Below, in pieces: positions 1 through 7,841 of a stretch of 49,872 nt of DNA. The notes under the pieces were generated by a model. It worked only from the letters and a program-made list of their open reading frames with translations. It ran no database searches and was not told where the DNA came from. Source of the stretch: Alistipes sp. (GTDB lineage: Bacteria; Bacteroidota; Bacteroidia; Bacteroidales; Rikenellaceae); the NCBI GenBank assembly GCA_017424405.1, contig JAFPAD010000068.1:1-49872 (forward strand), written 5' to 3'. Position 1 is the stretch's first letter, and each line of letters opens with the position of its first letter. The position numbers and the translations under genes are program-made.

Positions 1-413
1 GAGCAGAAGTTTGGCAGACGGATAGGTATCGGTCTGTTTGACAAACGACAATGCAGCGGACAAGATCCGAGACGGATAATCGCTTGGGGATATTCTTATA
101 TAATATTGGTTACAATGTGATGTATACTTAAAAATGTATCATCATATACATCTAAAAGTGCCACGAACTGTGCCACATACTGCAACAGGCTCACCGTATG
201 ATTGAGGTGTGATAACTTATCTATTTCTTTGCCATCAGAAAACGGAACTGCGTATGAGAACAGAGCCTATTTCAATGGCTGAATATCGTGTCTGTGATGA
301 AACGATATGACAAGGAATGACACCTGTTGTTAGTGCCATTGAAGTATAAAAATCTCTTCCTTATTTAGCAGTGCGAAACAAGAAAACAAGTGTAATAAAT
401 TAAAATAAAGCGT
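1..413. other. Gene-free left edge, probable mobile-element DNA
   Basis: I see no supportable gene here. One frame is open from base 1 to a stop at 118-120 (39 codons) and could be the tail of a gene cut by the window edge, but the peptide resembles nothing I recognise. A short direct repeat of 'gtgccac' occurs near 160 and 172. No good Bacteroidota promoter pair is visible before the first helix-turn-helix gene. Confidence 0.4.
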
Positions 414-728
414 ATGGATTTAATCATTTTTGAGCGAAAGGCATTCGAGGAATTTGCCACGAAGATTGAGCAGTTCATTCTGCGAGTATCAAACTCACCC
501 ATTGTCAAGAACGGGAAGAAAAAGACAAACAATTGGCTCGACCATCAGGATGTTTGTCAGCGGTTGAAGATAAGCAAGCGTACATTGCAGACCTTGCGTG
601 ATAACGGTACGCTTGCCTACACCAAAATCGGCAACCGCACGTACTACCTGCCCGAAGATGTAGAGAGCATTGTAACAAAGGTAGAGGACAGACGAAAAGA
701 AGCCAGATGGAAGGGACGAGAAATCTAA
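414..728 (+). CDS. Excisionase-type helix-turn-helix protein (first of a pair)
   Basis: A 104-residue protein. Residues about 40-90 have the layout of the HTH_17 / MerR-like excisionase fold: a WLDHQDVCQRLKISKRTLQTL helix-turn-helix, then a small wing containing 'GTLAYTKIGNRTYYLPEDV'. The first 35 residues (IIFERKAFEEFATKIEQF) are helical and probably serve in self-association. Tandem genes of this size and fold are typical of the excision/regulation modules of Bacteroides conjugative elements (xis2c/xis2d of CTnDOT is the model). A second protein of the same type starts 30 bases after the stop, so the two are probably co-transcribed. The role as recombination directionality factor or transcription regulator is inferred. 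No integrase is in the window, so the element may be partial or extend to the left. Confidence 0.75.
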   Translation: MDLIIFERKAFEEFATKIEQFILRVSNSPIVKNGKKKTNNWLDHQDVCQRLKISKRTLQTLRDNGTLAYTKIGNRTYYLPEDVESIVTKVEDRRKEARWKGREI

Positions 729-758
729 TCGATGTATAACAATAAAACCATTTGAACT

Positions 759-1070
759 ATGTATCGAGAGATGAGAACCAAAGATGATGCGTGGATGCAG
801 TCCATTCACGAGAGTATCGACCAACTATCGGAAATTCTCGATAGTATGCCCAAAGATGGTGCGGCATTACAACACGATGATGAGTATCTATGCGACAAGG
901 AGGTGGCGTATATGCTTAAAGTCAGCCGAAGGACATTAAGTGAATATCGAAGCAATGGTACATTGCCTTACTATGTGCTCGGTGGCAAAGTTCTGTATAA
1001 GCGAAGTGAGATTGAACAGGCGTTGAAACGGGAGTACAACGGCAAGCACCTGATGAATAACAGCGGATAA
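759..1070 (+). CDS. Excisionase-type helix-turn-helix protein (second of a pair)
   Basis: A 103-residue protein with the same plan as its upstream neighbour: an N-terminal helix (residues 8-30, DDAWMQSIHESIDQLSEIL), an acidic linker, and an HTH_17-like domain at about residues 43-92 (YLCDKEVAYMLKVSRRTL, then a wing ending KVLYKRSEIEQAL). The two proteins share the pattern 'evA.ML.vS.RTL...R.nGtL.Y...g...y....ie' but are clearly diverged, so they are an old pair rather than a recent duplicate. An ATG at 771 is an alternative start. In conjugative elements such pairs act with a tyrosine integrase during excision and can regulate transfer genes. None of those partners lies downstream here; the following 700 bases are non-coding. 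Confidence 0.75.
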   Translation: MYREMRTKDDAWMQSIHESIDQLSEILDSMPKDGAALQHDDEYLCDKEVAYMLKVSRRTLSEYRSNGTLPYYVLGGKVLYKRSEIEQALKREYNGKHLMNNSG

Positions 1071-1163
1071 ATCTCTTCTATATTTTTGGAGGGAGTGAAA
1101 TTTATCGCTTGCCATATATTCATCTACTGCAAAATAATAGTGCCCATATGGATAGAGACAAGA

Positions 1164-1210
1164 ACAGCATACAAAAGGGTTATCAATGTAAGAACTCATT
1201 TGTATGCTGT
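1164..1210. repeat. 12-bp perfect inverted repeat
   Basis: ACAGCATACAAA at 1164-1175 is exactly complementary to TTTGTATGCTGT at 1199-1210, with a 23-base spacer. It follows the second helix-turn-helix gene by about 95 bases. There is no T-run after it, so it does not look like a terminator. A recombinase or regulator binding site, or an element end, are possibilities. Confidence 0.6.
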
Positions 1211-1280
1211 CTGTTTATCTTTTTCTACATTTTCGTCAGTCGTTCATTTCCGTTGCCGTCTGCATTTTTAAGTACAGACA

Positions 1281-1364
1281 TTGAAAGGGGAAAGGTTTTC
1301 GGGCTGAATACTCTCCGTAGGAGGAAGATTCAGTCCGAAACGGCTTGCCGCACCGACCTTTCAA
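1281..1364 (+). ncRNA. Candidate structured RNA in mobile-element DNA
   Basis: This 84-base stretch folds by eye into a compact three-way junction. The outer stem is TTGAAAGG (1281-1288) with CCTTTCAA (1357-1364), perfect. Hairpin 1 is 1297-1309 with 1328-1340, 13 pairs including one G-U, and a nested CTCC/GGAG inside. Hairpin 2 is CGGC-TT-GCCG at 1341-1350. An open frame crosses it but encodes nothing recognisable. In CTnDOT a roughly 90-nt regulatory RNA (RteR) is encoded near the excision genes, so the size and neighbourhood are suggestive, but I cannot confirm homology. The strand is assumed from the neighbouring genes. Confidence 0.4.
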
Positions 1365-1503
1365 CTTTCAAGGGCTATTGTACTACCTTCGCAGACGAGC
1401 AAAGGAAAGGGGCGAATGACGGAATCGGGAGACTCATAATATCGCAGATTGACGATAGACCAAATCAAATTTTATCCTGCAATAATGAAAAATGCACCGT
1501 CCT

Positions 1504-1534
1504 TTTGCTCGTTTATAAAAAAGTTGTACCTTTG
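1504..1534 (+). promoter_or_regulatory. Bacteroidota-type promoter; also resembles a CTnDOT-type attachment core
   Basis: TTTG at 1504-1507 and TACCTTTG at 1527-1534 are separated by 19 bases, matching the -33/-7 consensus TTTG-N19-TAnnTTTG. The predicted start is near 1541. The -7 region reads GTACCTTTGT, which fits 9 of 10 positions of the GTAnnTTTGC core described for CTnDOT-family insertion sites. It could therefore be a host promoter, an element end, or both. No long open frame follows before the OsmC-like gene at 1789. Confidence 0.55.
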
Positions 1535-1788
1535 TTCCAAGATGAGTTGTACATCAATGCAAATCACGCAAGTATGTAGAAATCAGAACAGTTGCCAACT
1601 CATTACCTCGTTCTTGAACTTTCCGCATAAACTTTTTATTCTTAGCGGATTATAAGATTATTCCAAGAATAGCTATTTTACTCAAATTTACACAATATAG
1701 GAACGATTATTGTCGGCATAAAATTGTGATACAGGTGCCGATAACACATCGAGCACACGATTTTTTACATTTATTACAATCATTACCT

Positions 1789-2202
1789 ATGAACACCAAC
1801 CAACAAAAAGTCACCGTCGAGTTGTGTGACGGCAAATTCTGCCTCGCAGGCAAAGCCTCGGCGGACGCACTCAATCCCAAAGCATTGCTGCTGTATGCCA
1901 CAGCCAAGTGTGCAGGCTTAACCATCTTGGCGTTGCTCGAGAAGAGTAAAATCACCCTGAAGGGCATGGAAATCACGGTCGAGGGACAGCTCAACACCCC
2001 CACTCTGCGAGGCGATAGTCTATTTCAGAATTTCGAGGTCATCTACAACGTCGAGTGCAAGCATTTGGAGGAGCAATCGAAGGTATCCGACGCGGTTGAA
2101 CACGCACAGGAGAAGTATTGCGGCATGATTACCATGCTACGCAAGATTGCCCCCGTATCGCATGTGATTGACGTTGTGAGCACCGAGACGGTGGAGATGT
2201 AA
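1789..2202 (+). CDS. OsmC-like peroxiredoxin-family protein
   Basis: A 137-residue protein of the OsmC/Ohr superfamily. These cytosolic proteins reduce organic or fatty-acid hydroperoxides with two redox cysteines. The two expected cysteines are present: Cys41 at the start of the central helix (ATAKCAGLTILALLEK) and Cys111 in EKYCGMITML. The C-terminal 'APVSHVIDVV' strand is also typical. I chose the ATG at 1789 because it follows an AT-rich leader and begins the beta-rich OsmC core directly; an upstream start at 1726 would add 21 residues unlike the family. The gene stands alone, between a mobile-element-like region and a convergent efflux operon, and is closed by a hairpin terminator. Physiological substrate unknown. 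Confidence 0.8.
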   Translation: MNTNQQKVTVELCDGKFCLAGKASADALNPKALLLYATAKCAGLTILALLEKSKITLKGMEITVEGQLNTPTLRGDSLFQNFEVIYNVECKHLEEQSKVSDAVEHAQEKYCGMITMLRKIAPVSHVIDVVSTETVEM

Positions 2203-2219
2203 CACCCCACCACTTACGC

Positions 2220-2257
2220 AAATCACCTTTCGCCCGCAAGCGTGAGGTGATTTTTTT
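2220..2257 (+). terminator. Rho-independent terminator after the OsmC-like gene
   Basis: AAATCACCT at 2220-2228 pairs with AGGTGATTT at 2245-2253; CGC and GCG in the loop extend the stem. A run of T follows to 2257. It begins 18 bases after the stop codon. Confidence 0.8.
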
Positions 2258-2402
2258 ATCCTAAGCGAACAATGCCCGGCAGAGTGTTGTTTGTTTGGGA
2301 AAATATTTTTAATTTTGTTAAATGGAGAGTAGATTTTCCATAAAAAGACAAAACTATATGTAATCGGGAATTCTACTACAAAAACTTATATTAAATTACA
2401 CC

Positions 2403-2430
2403 AAAGGCTGTCGCAATTGCGACAGCCTTT
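2403..2430. terminator. Perfect 12-bp hairpin, terminator of the efflux operon
   Basis: AAAGGCTGTCGC (2403-2414) pairs exactly with GCGACAGCCTTT (2419-2430) around AATT. It lies 12 bases after the stop of the outer-membrane factor gene. A T-rich tail is present only on the plus side, so it may work in both directions between two convergent units. Confidence 0.75.
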
Positions 2431-2441
2431 ATTTTGCTCCC

Positions 2442-3680
2442 CTACTGCGCAGTGATGCGGTTATATGCCGACCAGGCGACGGCGTAGTTATAGCGGGCGG
2501 TGATGGCATTGGTGTAGATTTGAATCCAGCTTATCTGCGCCTGCAACACATCGAGCACGGTGGCTTGTCCCTCCTGATAGGAGTAGGTGCTGATGGCGAG
2601 GTTACGACTGGCGATATCGACATTTCGAAGCGACGACTGCATCTGTGAATAGCTACTCACAAGGGCGCTCCACCCATCAGCCTCCTGAAGCGATATATCC
2701 TCGTGCAGCTCCTCGAGGTGTACCTCCTGCAACTCCACATTGCGCCGTGCTGCCGCCACGGCATGACGACGTTTTCCCCAATGGAATATAGGCACACTCA
2801 ACCCCACGACCAACGCACCATCGAGGTAGGTCTTCGCCGAGTGGTTGGGCGAATAGGTCTGCCACGAGCCACTCACACCCGCCGACAACGAGGGGTTATA
2901 CGTCGCCTGCGTAACCTTCACGCCATACTCGGCTGCGATGACACCCTGCTCGGCTGACTTCACATCGGGACGACGTTCCAAAATCTCGCCCAACGTGACA
3001 CGACTGGGCATAGCCATGCTATCGACAATAGAACTCGTAAGCACCACGCCCAGCGTATCGGGCTCACGACGCAGATTATTGAAGCGGTGCAACGCATCAT
3101 CATAACTCTTCTTGATGGCTATGCGCGAGAACTCGGCATCACTCAAGCGTGCCTCAACCTGCAACAAATCGCCATGAGCCACATACCCCTCGCCGTAACG
3201 CTCCTGCACCACATCGTATAGCGAACGAATAATCTTCACATACTCCTCGGTCGCCGCCAGATAGAGTTGCATAGCCGAAACACCCCAATAGGCATCGTCG
3301 GCAGCAAACCGCACATCGAGCATCGTCTGCTCCCTATCCTGCTCAGCCATAGCATAGCGCAACACCGACTGACGATAGGCGGCACGAACCTTTCCTCCAG
3401 CATATATCATCTGTTCGATACGAGGCTTTACGTTGAAGCCCCACAAATCGGCATCGCCATCACGTCTAAATGCCGTAGTGAATGAGCCTGAGGCTGACAC
3501 ATCGGGGAAAAACTCGGTACGCTCGACTTGACTCTGAGCAAAAGCTCGCTCGCTCTCAATCATGGCACCATGCACCTCCAAGCTACGGCTAAGCACCTCT
3601 TGTCGGTACTCATCAATCGACACCTGAGCCGATGCCGATAAGGAGAACAGCATCGCGCACAAAAAACTATACTTTCGCAT
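2442..3680 (-). CDS. TolC-like outer-membrane efflux protein
   Basis: The outer-membrane channel of a tripartite RND efflux system (OEP/TolC family), 412 residues, close to the family's usual size. It has a clear signal peptide (MRKYSFLCAMLFSLSASA) and two long helical repeats with amphipathic heptads such as 'AYRQSVLRYAMAEQDREQ' and 'LQEVHLEELHEDISLQEADGW'; the 'ERRPDVKSAEQGVIAAEYGVK' segment is a hallmark of this family. It is the last gene of the adaptor-pump-channel operon. A longer start at 3698 overlaps the pump gene by 14 bases; I prefer the ATG at 3680, four bases after the pump stop codon, because it puts the signal peptide at the N-terminus. Substrate cannot be read from sequence. 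Confidence 0.9.
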   Translation of the reverse strand: MRKYSFLCAMLFSLSASAQVSIDEYRQEVLSRSLEVHGAMIESERAFAQSQVERTEFFPDVSASGSFTTAFRRDGDADLWGFNVKPRIEQMIYAGGKVRAAYRQSVLRYAMAEQDREQTMLDVRFAADDAYWGVSAMQLYLAATEEYVKIIRSLYDVVQERYGEGYVAHGDLLQVEARLSDAEFSRIAIKKSYDDALHRFNNLRREPDTLGVVLTSSIVDSMAMPSRVTLGEILERRPDVKSAEQGVIAAEYGVKVTQATYNPSLSAGVSGSWQTYSPNHSAKTYLDGALVVGLSVPIFHWGKRRHAVAAARRNVELQEVHLEELHEDISLQEADGWSALVSSYSQMQSSLRNVDIASRNLAISTYSYQEGQATVLDVLQAQISWIQIYTNAITARYNYAVAWSAYNRITAQ

Positions 3681-3684
3681 ATCT

Positions 3685-6600
3685 CTATTGTTTAACATTT
3701 TCTGTTTTTATACCATGAATAATCACATACGCCACAGGCAAGACCATCATAGTTAAGAGGGTTGCCACCAGCAGACCGCCCATGATTGTTGCCGCCATGC
3801 TCGAAAACAACGAGTCAAACAGCAACGGCACAAGTGCCAAAATGGTAGTAAGCGATGCCAGCACAACCGGCGCAAGACGTTGCCTTGATGCCATAATAAC
3901 AGCGTCATAGGGTGCTACGCCCGCAGAAATTCGCTCTCGTATCGAGCTTACCAGAATAACCCCATTCTTGATATTCATACCCACAAGTCCCAGCAGACCC
4001 AACAACGAGAAGAAATCAAACTGATTACCCGTAACGATTAGACCCAACACAACACCAATAAATATCAATGGAGTCATCAACAAAATGACAATCGGGTCAC
4101 GGAAATTATCAAACAATAGCAATAAGAGAATAAACATGAGCACCAACGCCAATGGCAGGTTTTTCATCAATGCCTCATTCGATTCCGCCTGAGACTCTTG
4201 TTCTCCAAAAATCTTCATTTGATAACCCTCAGGCACGGAAATCTCCTCCTTCACATAATCCATGATTTTCCGTAGTGCAAGTATCGTATTCTCGCCATCA
4301 TTCGGGTCACACTGAGCCTTAATCACTCGTTGTCGATTAAAGCGTTTCACCACTCCCATGCGATAATCGAAAGCAAATCCGCTACTCGCCTGCTCGATGG
4401 AATAGACCTTTCCGCCCTGCGAAAACATTGGCATGGATTGCAAATTCGAGAGGTTATACTCCTCGATGTCATCATCTTTGAGCAGGATAGGCATCACCTC
4501 ATCGCCTCGACGTAGCTCACCCAAAGGATAACCGTCGGTAGCCAACGTAATCCATTGCGCCATGCGGCTACGCCCAACACCTATGCGTTGTCCCTTTGTT
4601 TGAGAATAAATAGGACGCCATGTAGGTATTCTATTTCCCCAGCTGTTACGCACATTCGTCACTTCGGGCACCTGTCTCATAATGCGTTCGACCTCAGAGG
4701 TAAGCCTTAGCAGCGTATCGACATTAGCTCCGATAAATCCTATCTCGATTGCAGCATCGGGAACGGGTGATAATTTGAAAAGCGAAGAGCGCAACCACAC
4801 ATCGGGATAACTACCAATCACATACTCATCGAAACGCTGCTTGACAGCCTCGGTTTGACGTTTATGCTGAAGTTCAACCAATAGATTTCCGAAATTTGAC
4901 CTCGGCGTAGCATTTCCACTCGCCAGATAATAACGCAACGGAGTTGAGCCTGCCGTTGTTGAGACCCTCACGACTTCAGGTTGCGACCTGAGCCATTGAC
5001 TCATGCTGTCCAAGCTGCGTTGTGTGGTCATGATATCATATCCTTCGGGCAGAATAATATCGGCACGGAAATATGGTTTATCGAGTTGTGGAAAGAAATT
5101 TTGTGGCATATATGCCATGAACACTATCGCACCAACGAACAATGCCACCACACCTGCGACAAACCAGCCTCGGAGCGCCATAACTCTCTCAAGTAGCACC
5201 TCAAACCATCTAAAGCTCTCAAACTTCGACGTAGTATTGGTTTTACTCGACAACATTCTACAACCCATAGTCGGCACTTGGGTCAATGCCAGCACCCAAC
5301 TCAGCAGCAACGAGAGAGAAATTACCACAAACAGCGGTTTTATAATCTCGGCAACCGACGAAGGTGCTAAATATAGCGGCAAGAACGATATAATGGCAAT
5401 AAGCGTTGCGCCCAACAATCCCCACATTGGAACATTGGCACCCGTGATAAATGCCGTCTTCGCATCTGCGCCTTGCGCCATTCTATTTCGAGCGTTATCG
5501 ACAACCACAATGGCATTATCAACCAACATACCCATAGCGATAATAAAACCTGCCAATGAGGTGCGATTTATACCCTGACCTAAGAGATACATACACAACA
5601 TCGTACCGCCAATGGTGAATATCAACGATGAGCCTATCAACACACCGCTACGCAAACCCATCGCAAGCATTATAACCAATATAACTATCGCCACCGACTC
5701 CAGCAGATTCATCATAAAACCCAAATTTGCCTTATGAGCAATCTCATCTTCGGGATAGAGTGACACAAGTTCTAAACCCACAGGCATTTGAGATGACAAC
5801 TGCTCAATCTCCTTGCTTACCCGAGAGCCCAACTTCACAATATCGACATCGGCAGAGGAGGATATACCAACACCCACAGCACGACGACCATCGACATGCA
5901 TAATTACCTGAGGAGGTTGAGCGTAACCCGACTCTATACGAGCTACATCGCTCAATCGAAATTGACGGCCATCGGCGGCGATGAGCAACTGATTTGAGAT
6001 ATCCTCGATGCTATTATATACTCCCGTTTCAAGCACCACGACACGCATATCGCCAGCCATAACATCTCCCGCCTTGACTACGGTGTTCTGCTGCGAAATC
6101 ATCGAGACAATCATCTCTGGCGTAATAGAGAAATTAGCCAAAATAGATTTGGTGATATAGATATTTACTACGGGTTGCTGCTCACCCATCAATGCCACCT
6201 TCTGCACGCCATCTATCGTCACAATCTGCGTTTTGATGTGTTGTGCCCAATCCCGAATTTCGTCCCACGAAAACCCTTCGTCGGCAACCAATCCATAATA
6301 CAGACCATAGACATCGCTGAAATCATCGTTCACCACGATGGTTCCAGCACCTGAAGGCAACTGAGGTGAAATATTACTGACCTTACGACGCAGCTCGTCC
6401 CACAACTGCGGTATCTCATCAGCAGGCGTACCCGACTCCAACTCCACCACAATACGCGACATTCCATAATAAGATTCCGAATTTAGTTTCTTGATTTTTC
6501 GCATCGACTGCAACTCGCGGGCAATAGGCTCGGTGATGAGTTGCTCCACCTCATAGGGTGTAGCACCTGGATAGCTACACGTGACAACGGCACTCTTGAG

Positions 6601-6723
6601 CACAAAGGTGGAATCCTCCTTTTTACCCATCTTAAAGAACGACCACACTCCTCCGACAAGAAACAGCGCCAGCACAAACCACACAATGCTACGATGGCGT
6701 ATAGAGTAATCTGACATCGACAT
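3685..6723 (-). CDS. RND-family inner-membrane efflux pump
   Basis: The proton-driven pump of the tripartite system, 1012 residues, full length for the AcrB/HAE group. An N-terminal membrane helix (about 13-30), a first porter loop, a six-helix block including GMLVDNAIVVVDNARNRM (the proton-relay helix with its Asp), a second large periplasmic loop, and a final six-helix block ending in VLPVAYVIIHGIK are all visible. The 'QVPTMGCRM' and 'GLLGLVGMNIKNGVILVSSIRER' motifs are typical. It acts in the inner membrane, taking substrates from the periplasm and passing them to the channel through the adaptor. Its start follows the adaptor stop by 8 bases and its end overlaps the longer start option of the channel gene, so the three are translationally linked. 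Confidence 0.93.
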   Translation of the reverse strand: MSMSDYSIRHRSIVWFVLALFLVGGVWSFFKMGKKEDSTFVLKSAVVTCSYPGATPYEVEQLITEPIARELQSMRKIKKLNSESYYGMSRIVVELESGTPADEIPQLWDELRRKVSNISPQLPSGAGTIVVNDDFSDVYGLYYGLVADEGFSWDEIRDWAQHIKTQIVTIDGVQKVALMGEQQPVVNIYITKSILANFSITPEMIVSMISQQNTVVKAGDVMAGDMRVVVLETGVYNSIEDISNQLLIAADGRQFRLSDVARIESGYAQPPQVIMHVDGRRAVGVGISSSADVDIVKLGSRVSKEIEQLSSQMPVGLELVSLYPEDEIAHKANLGFMMNLLESVAIVILVIMLAMGLRSGVLIGSSLIFTIGGTMLCMYLLGQGINRTSLAGFIIAMGMLVDNAIVVVDNARNRMAQGADAKTAFITGANVPMWGLLGATLIAIISFLPLYLAPSSVAEIIKPLFVVISLSLLLSWVLALTQVPTMGCRMLSSKTNTTSKFESFRWFEVLLERVMALRGWFVAGVVALFVGAIVFMAYMPQNFFPQLDKPYFRADIILPEGYDIMTTQRSLDSMSQWLRSQPEVVRVSTTAGSTPLRYYLASGNATPRSNFGNLLVELQHKRQTEAVKQRFDEYVIGSYPDVWLRSSLFKLSPVPDAAIEIGFIGANVDTLLRLTSEVERIMRQVPEVTNVRNSWGNRIPTWRPIYSQTKGQRIGVGRSRMAQWITLATDGYPLGELRRGDEVMPILLKDDDIEEYNLSNLQSMPMFSQGGKVYSIEQASSGFAFDYRMGVVKRFNRQRVIKAQCDPNDGENTILALRKIMDYVKEEISVPEGYQMKIFGEQESQAESNEALMKNLPLALVLMFILLLLLFDNFRDPIVILLMTPLIFIGVVLGLIVTGNQFDFFSLLGLLGLVGMNIKNGVILVSSIRERISAGVAPYDAVIMASRQRLAPVVLASLTTILALVPLLFDSLFSSMAATIMGGLLVATLLTMMVLPVAYVIIHGIKTENVKQ

Positions 6724-6731
6724 AGCGTAAC

Positions 6732-7769
6732 CTATTTTATAATTTTCACTTTCTCACCCTCCGTCAAGCGATAAACGCCTGCGGTAACGACCACATCGCC
6801 TTTCGACAGGCCTGCAACGACTGTCACCATATCACGCCCAAAAATGTTTCCAAGCTGCACGGGAGTGCGTACTACCCTACCCTCGGCATTCACTCGCCAC
6901 ACATAATCGCCTCCCTCAGCTGGCGCATACACAGCCGTTAGAGGTATCGCCACGAGATTGGAGGTTGGCTCCGAGGCACGAATTGTAACCTGACACGTCA
7001 TGCCGGGCGTAATGCGATAGCCTGCGGTCTCATCTTTATACAGTTTTAATGACACAGGAAAGCCTGAAGCATCAGATGCCGTCTTAGCATAGGAGTCAAG
7101 TCTTGCCGCAAAACGATGATTGGGGTAATTATCAAATCTCACGTAATAGCGCGTAGTGGAGTCCGCAAGCAGAGACATACTCCGCTCCGACATGGTAAAT
7201 TCAACAGTAGTACTCACGGGATTTACCAAGCGTAGAATGGTTTGCCCTGCATCAACACGCTGAAATGCATCAACATAGGTGCGTTCTATTACACCCGCAA
7301 ATGGAGCTCTCAGCTTGGTCTCAACAAGCAAGTCTTTGGAGTTCTCATACTTTGAACGTGCCTGCACGAACGCTGCCTCGGCAACCTCAACCTCCTGCTT
7401 CGACACTGCATCATGATCCAGCAAACGTCGCATACGCTCGTACTGCGACAATGCCTGCTCATACTTCGAACGGTCTGACGCCACCTGCAACTCCACATCA
7501 CGTGGGTCGAGACTCGCCAACAACTCGCCACGACTTACCATGTCACCTTTGCCGACATCAACACTTGCCACCTGACCCGAAATCTTAAATGCCAACATTG
7601 TAGCATCATCGGCAGTCGCCATGCCTGCAAAATCTCGCTCCTCGAAATCGACACTCTCGACGGTGGAAACTTTTACACTTCTAACATCACTCTCCTTTCC
7701 CTTCGATGCCCTACCGCACGATGCTAACAGAAGAGTGGATAACAGGATATTAAATAATAGTCTGCACAT
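6732..7769 (-). CDS. RND periplasmic adaptor lipoprotein (membrane fusion protein)
   Basis: The adaptor linking pump and outer-membrane channel, 345 residues. Residues 1-18 form a lipoprotein signal with lipobox LLASC, so it is probably lipid-anchored in the periplasm. The biotinyl-lipoyl-like strand 'ISGQVASVDVGKGDMVSRGELLASLD' is followed by a coiled-coil hairpin (SDRSKYEQALSQYERMRRLL), the second lipoyl half 'TKLRAPFAGVIERTYVDAFQRV', and beta-barrel and membrane-proximal domains (PGMTCQVTIRA; GDVVVTAGVYRLTEGEKVKI). I chose the ATG at 7769 over a TTG two codons earlier. It is the first gene of the operon, but only five bases separate it from the T-run of the preceding operon's terminator. 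Confidence 0.9.
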   Translation of the reverse strand: MCRLLFNILLSTLLLASCGRASKGKESDVRSVKVSTVESVDFEERDFAGMATADDATMLAFKISGQVASVDVGKGDMVSRGELLASLDPRDVELQVASDRSKYEQALSQYERMRRLLDHDAVSKQEVEVAEAAFVQARSKYENSKDLLVETKLRAPFAGVIERTYVDAFQRVDAGQTILRLVNPVSTTVEFTMSERSMSLLADSTTRYYVRFDNYPNHRFAARLDSYAKTASDASGFPVSLKLYKDETAGYRITPGMTCQVTIRASEPTSNLVAIPLTAVYAPAEGGDYVWRVNAEGRVVRTPVQLGNIFGRDMVTVVAGLSKGDVVVTAGVYRLTEGEKVKIIK

Positions 7770-7773
7770 AAAC

Positions 7774-7806
7774 AAAAAAATTGACCTTTAGAAATTCCAA
7801 GGTCAA
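7774..7806 (-). terminator. Terminator of the suf-tmk-DoxX operon, abutting the efflux operon start
   Basis: On the minus strand TTGACCTT (7806-7799) pairs with AAGGTCAA (7788-7781) and is followed by seven T (7780-7774). It ends the operon above. The adaptor gene's ATG at 7769 follows almost at once. Confidence 0.8.
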
Positions 7807-7841
7807 TTTTTATACCAAACAGCTAAATGTGCTATACTATG

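Noticed and set aside
1109-1579. 156-codon plus-strand frame crossing the foldable region
   Set aside because: Low-complexity, unrelated segments, no domain, and it overlaps strong RNA-type pairing and a consensus promoter; I judge it non-coding.
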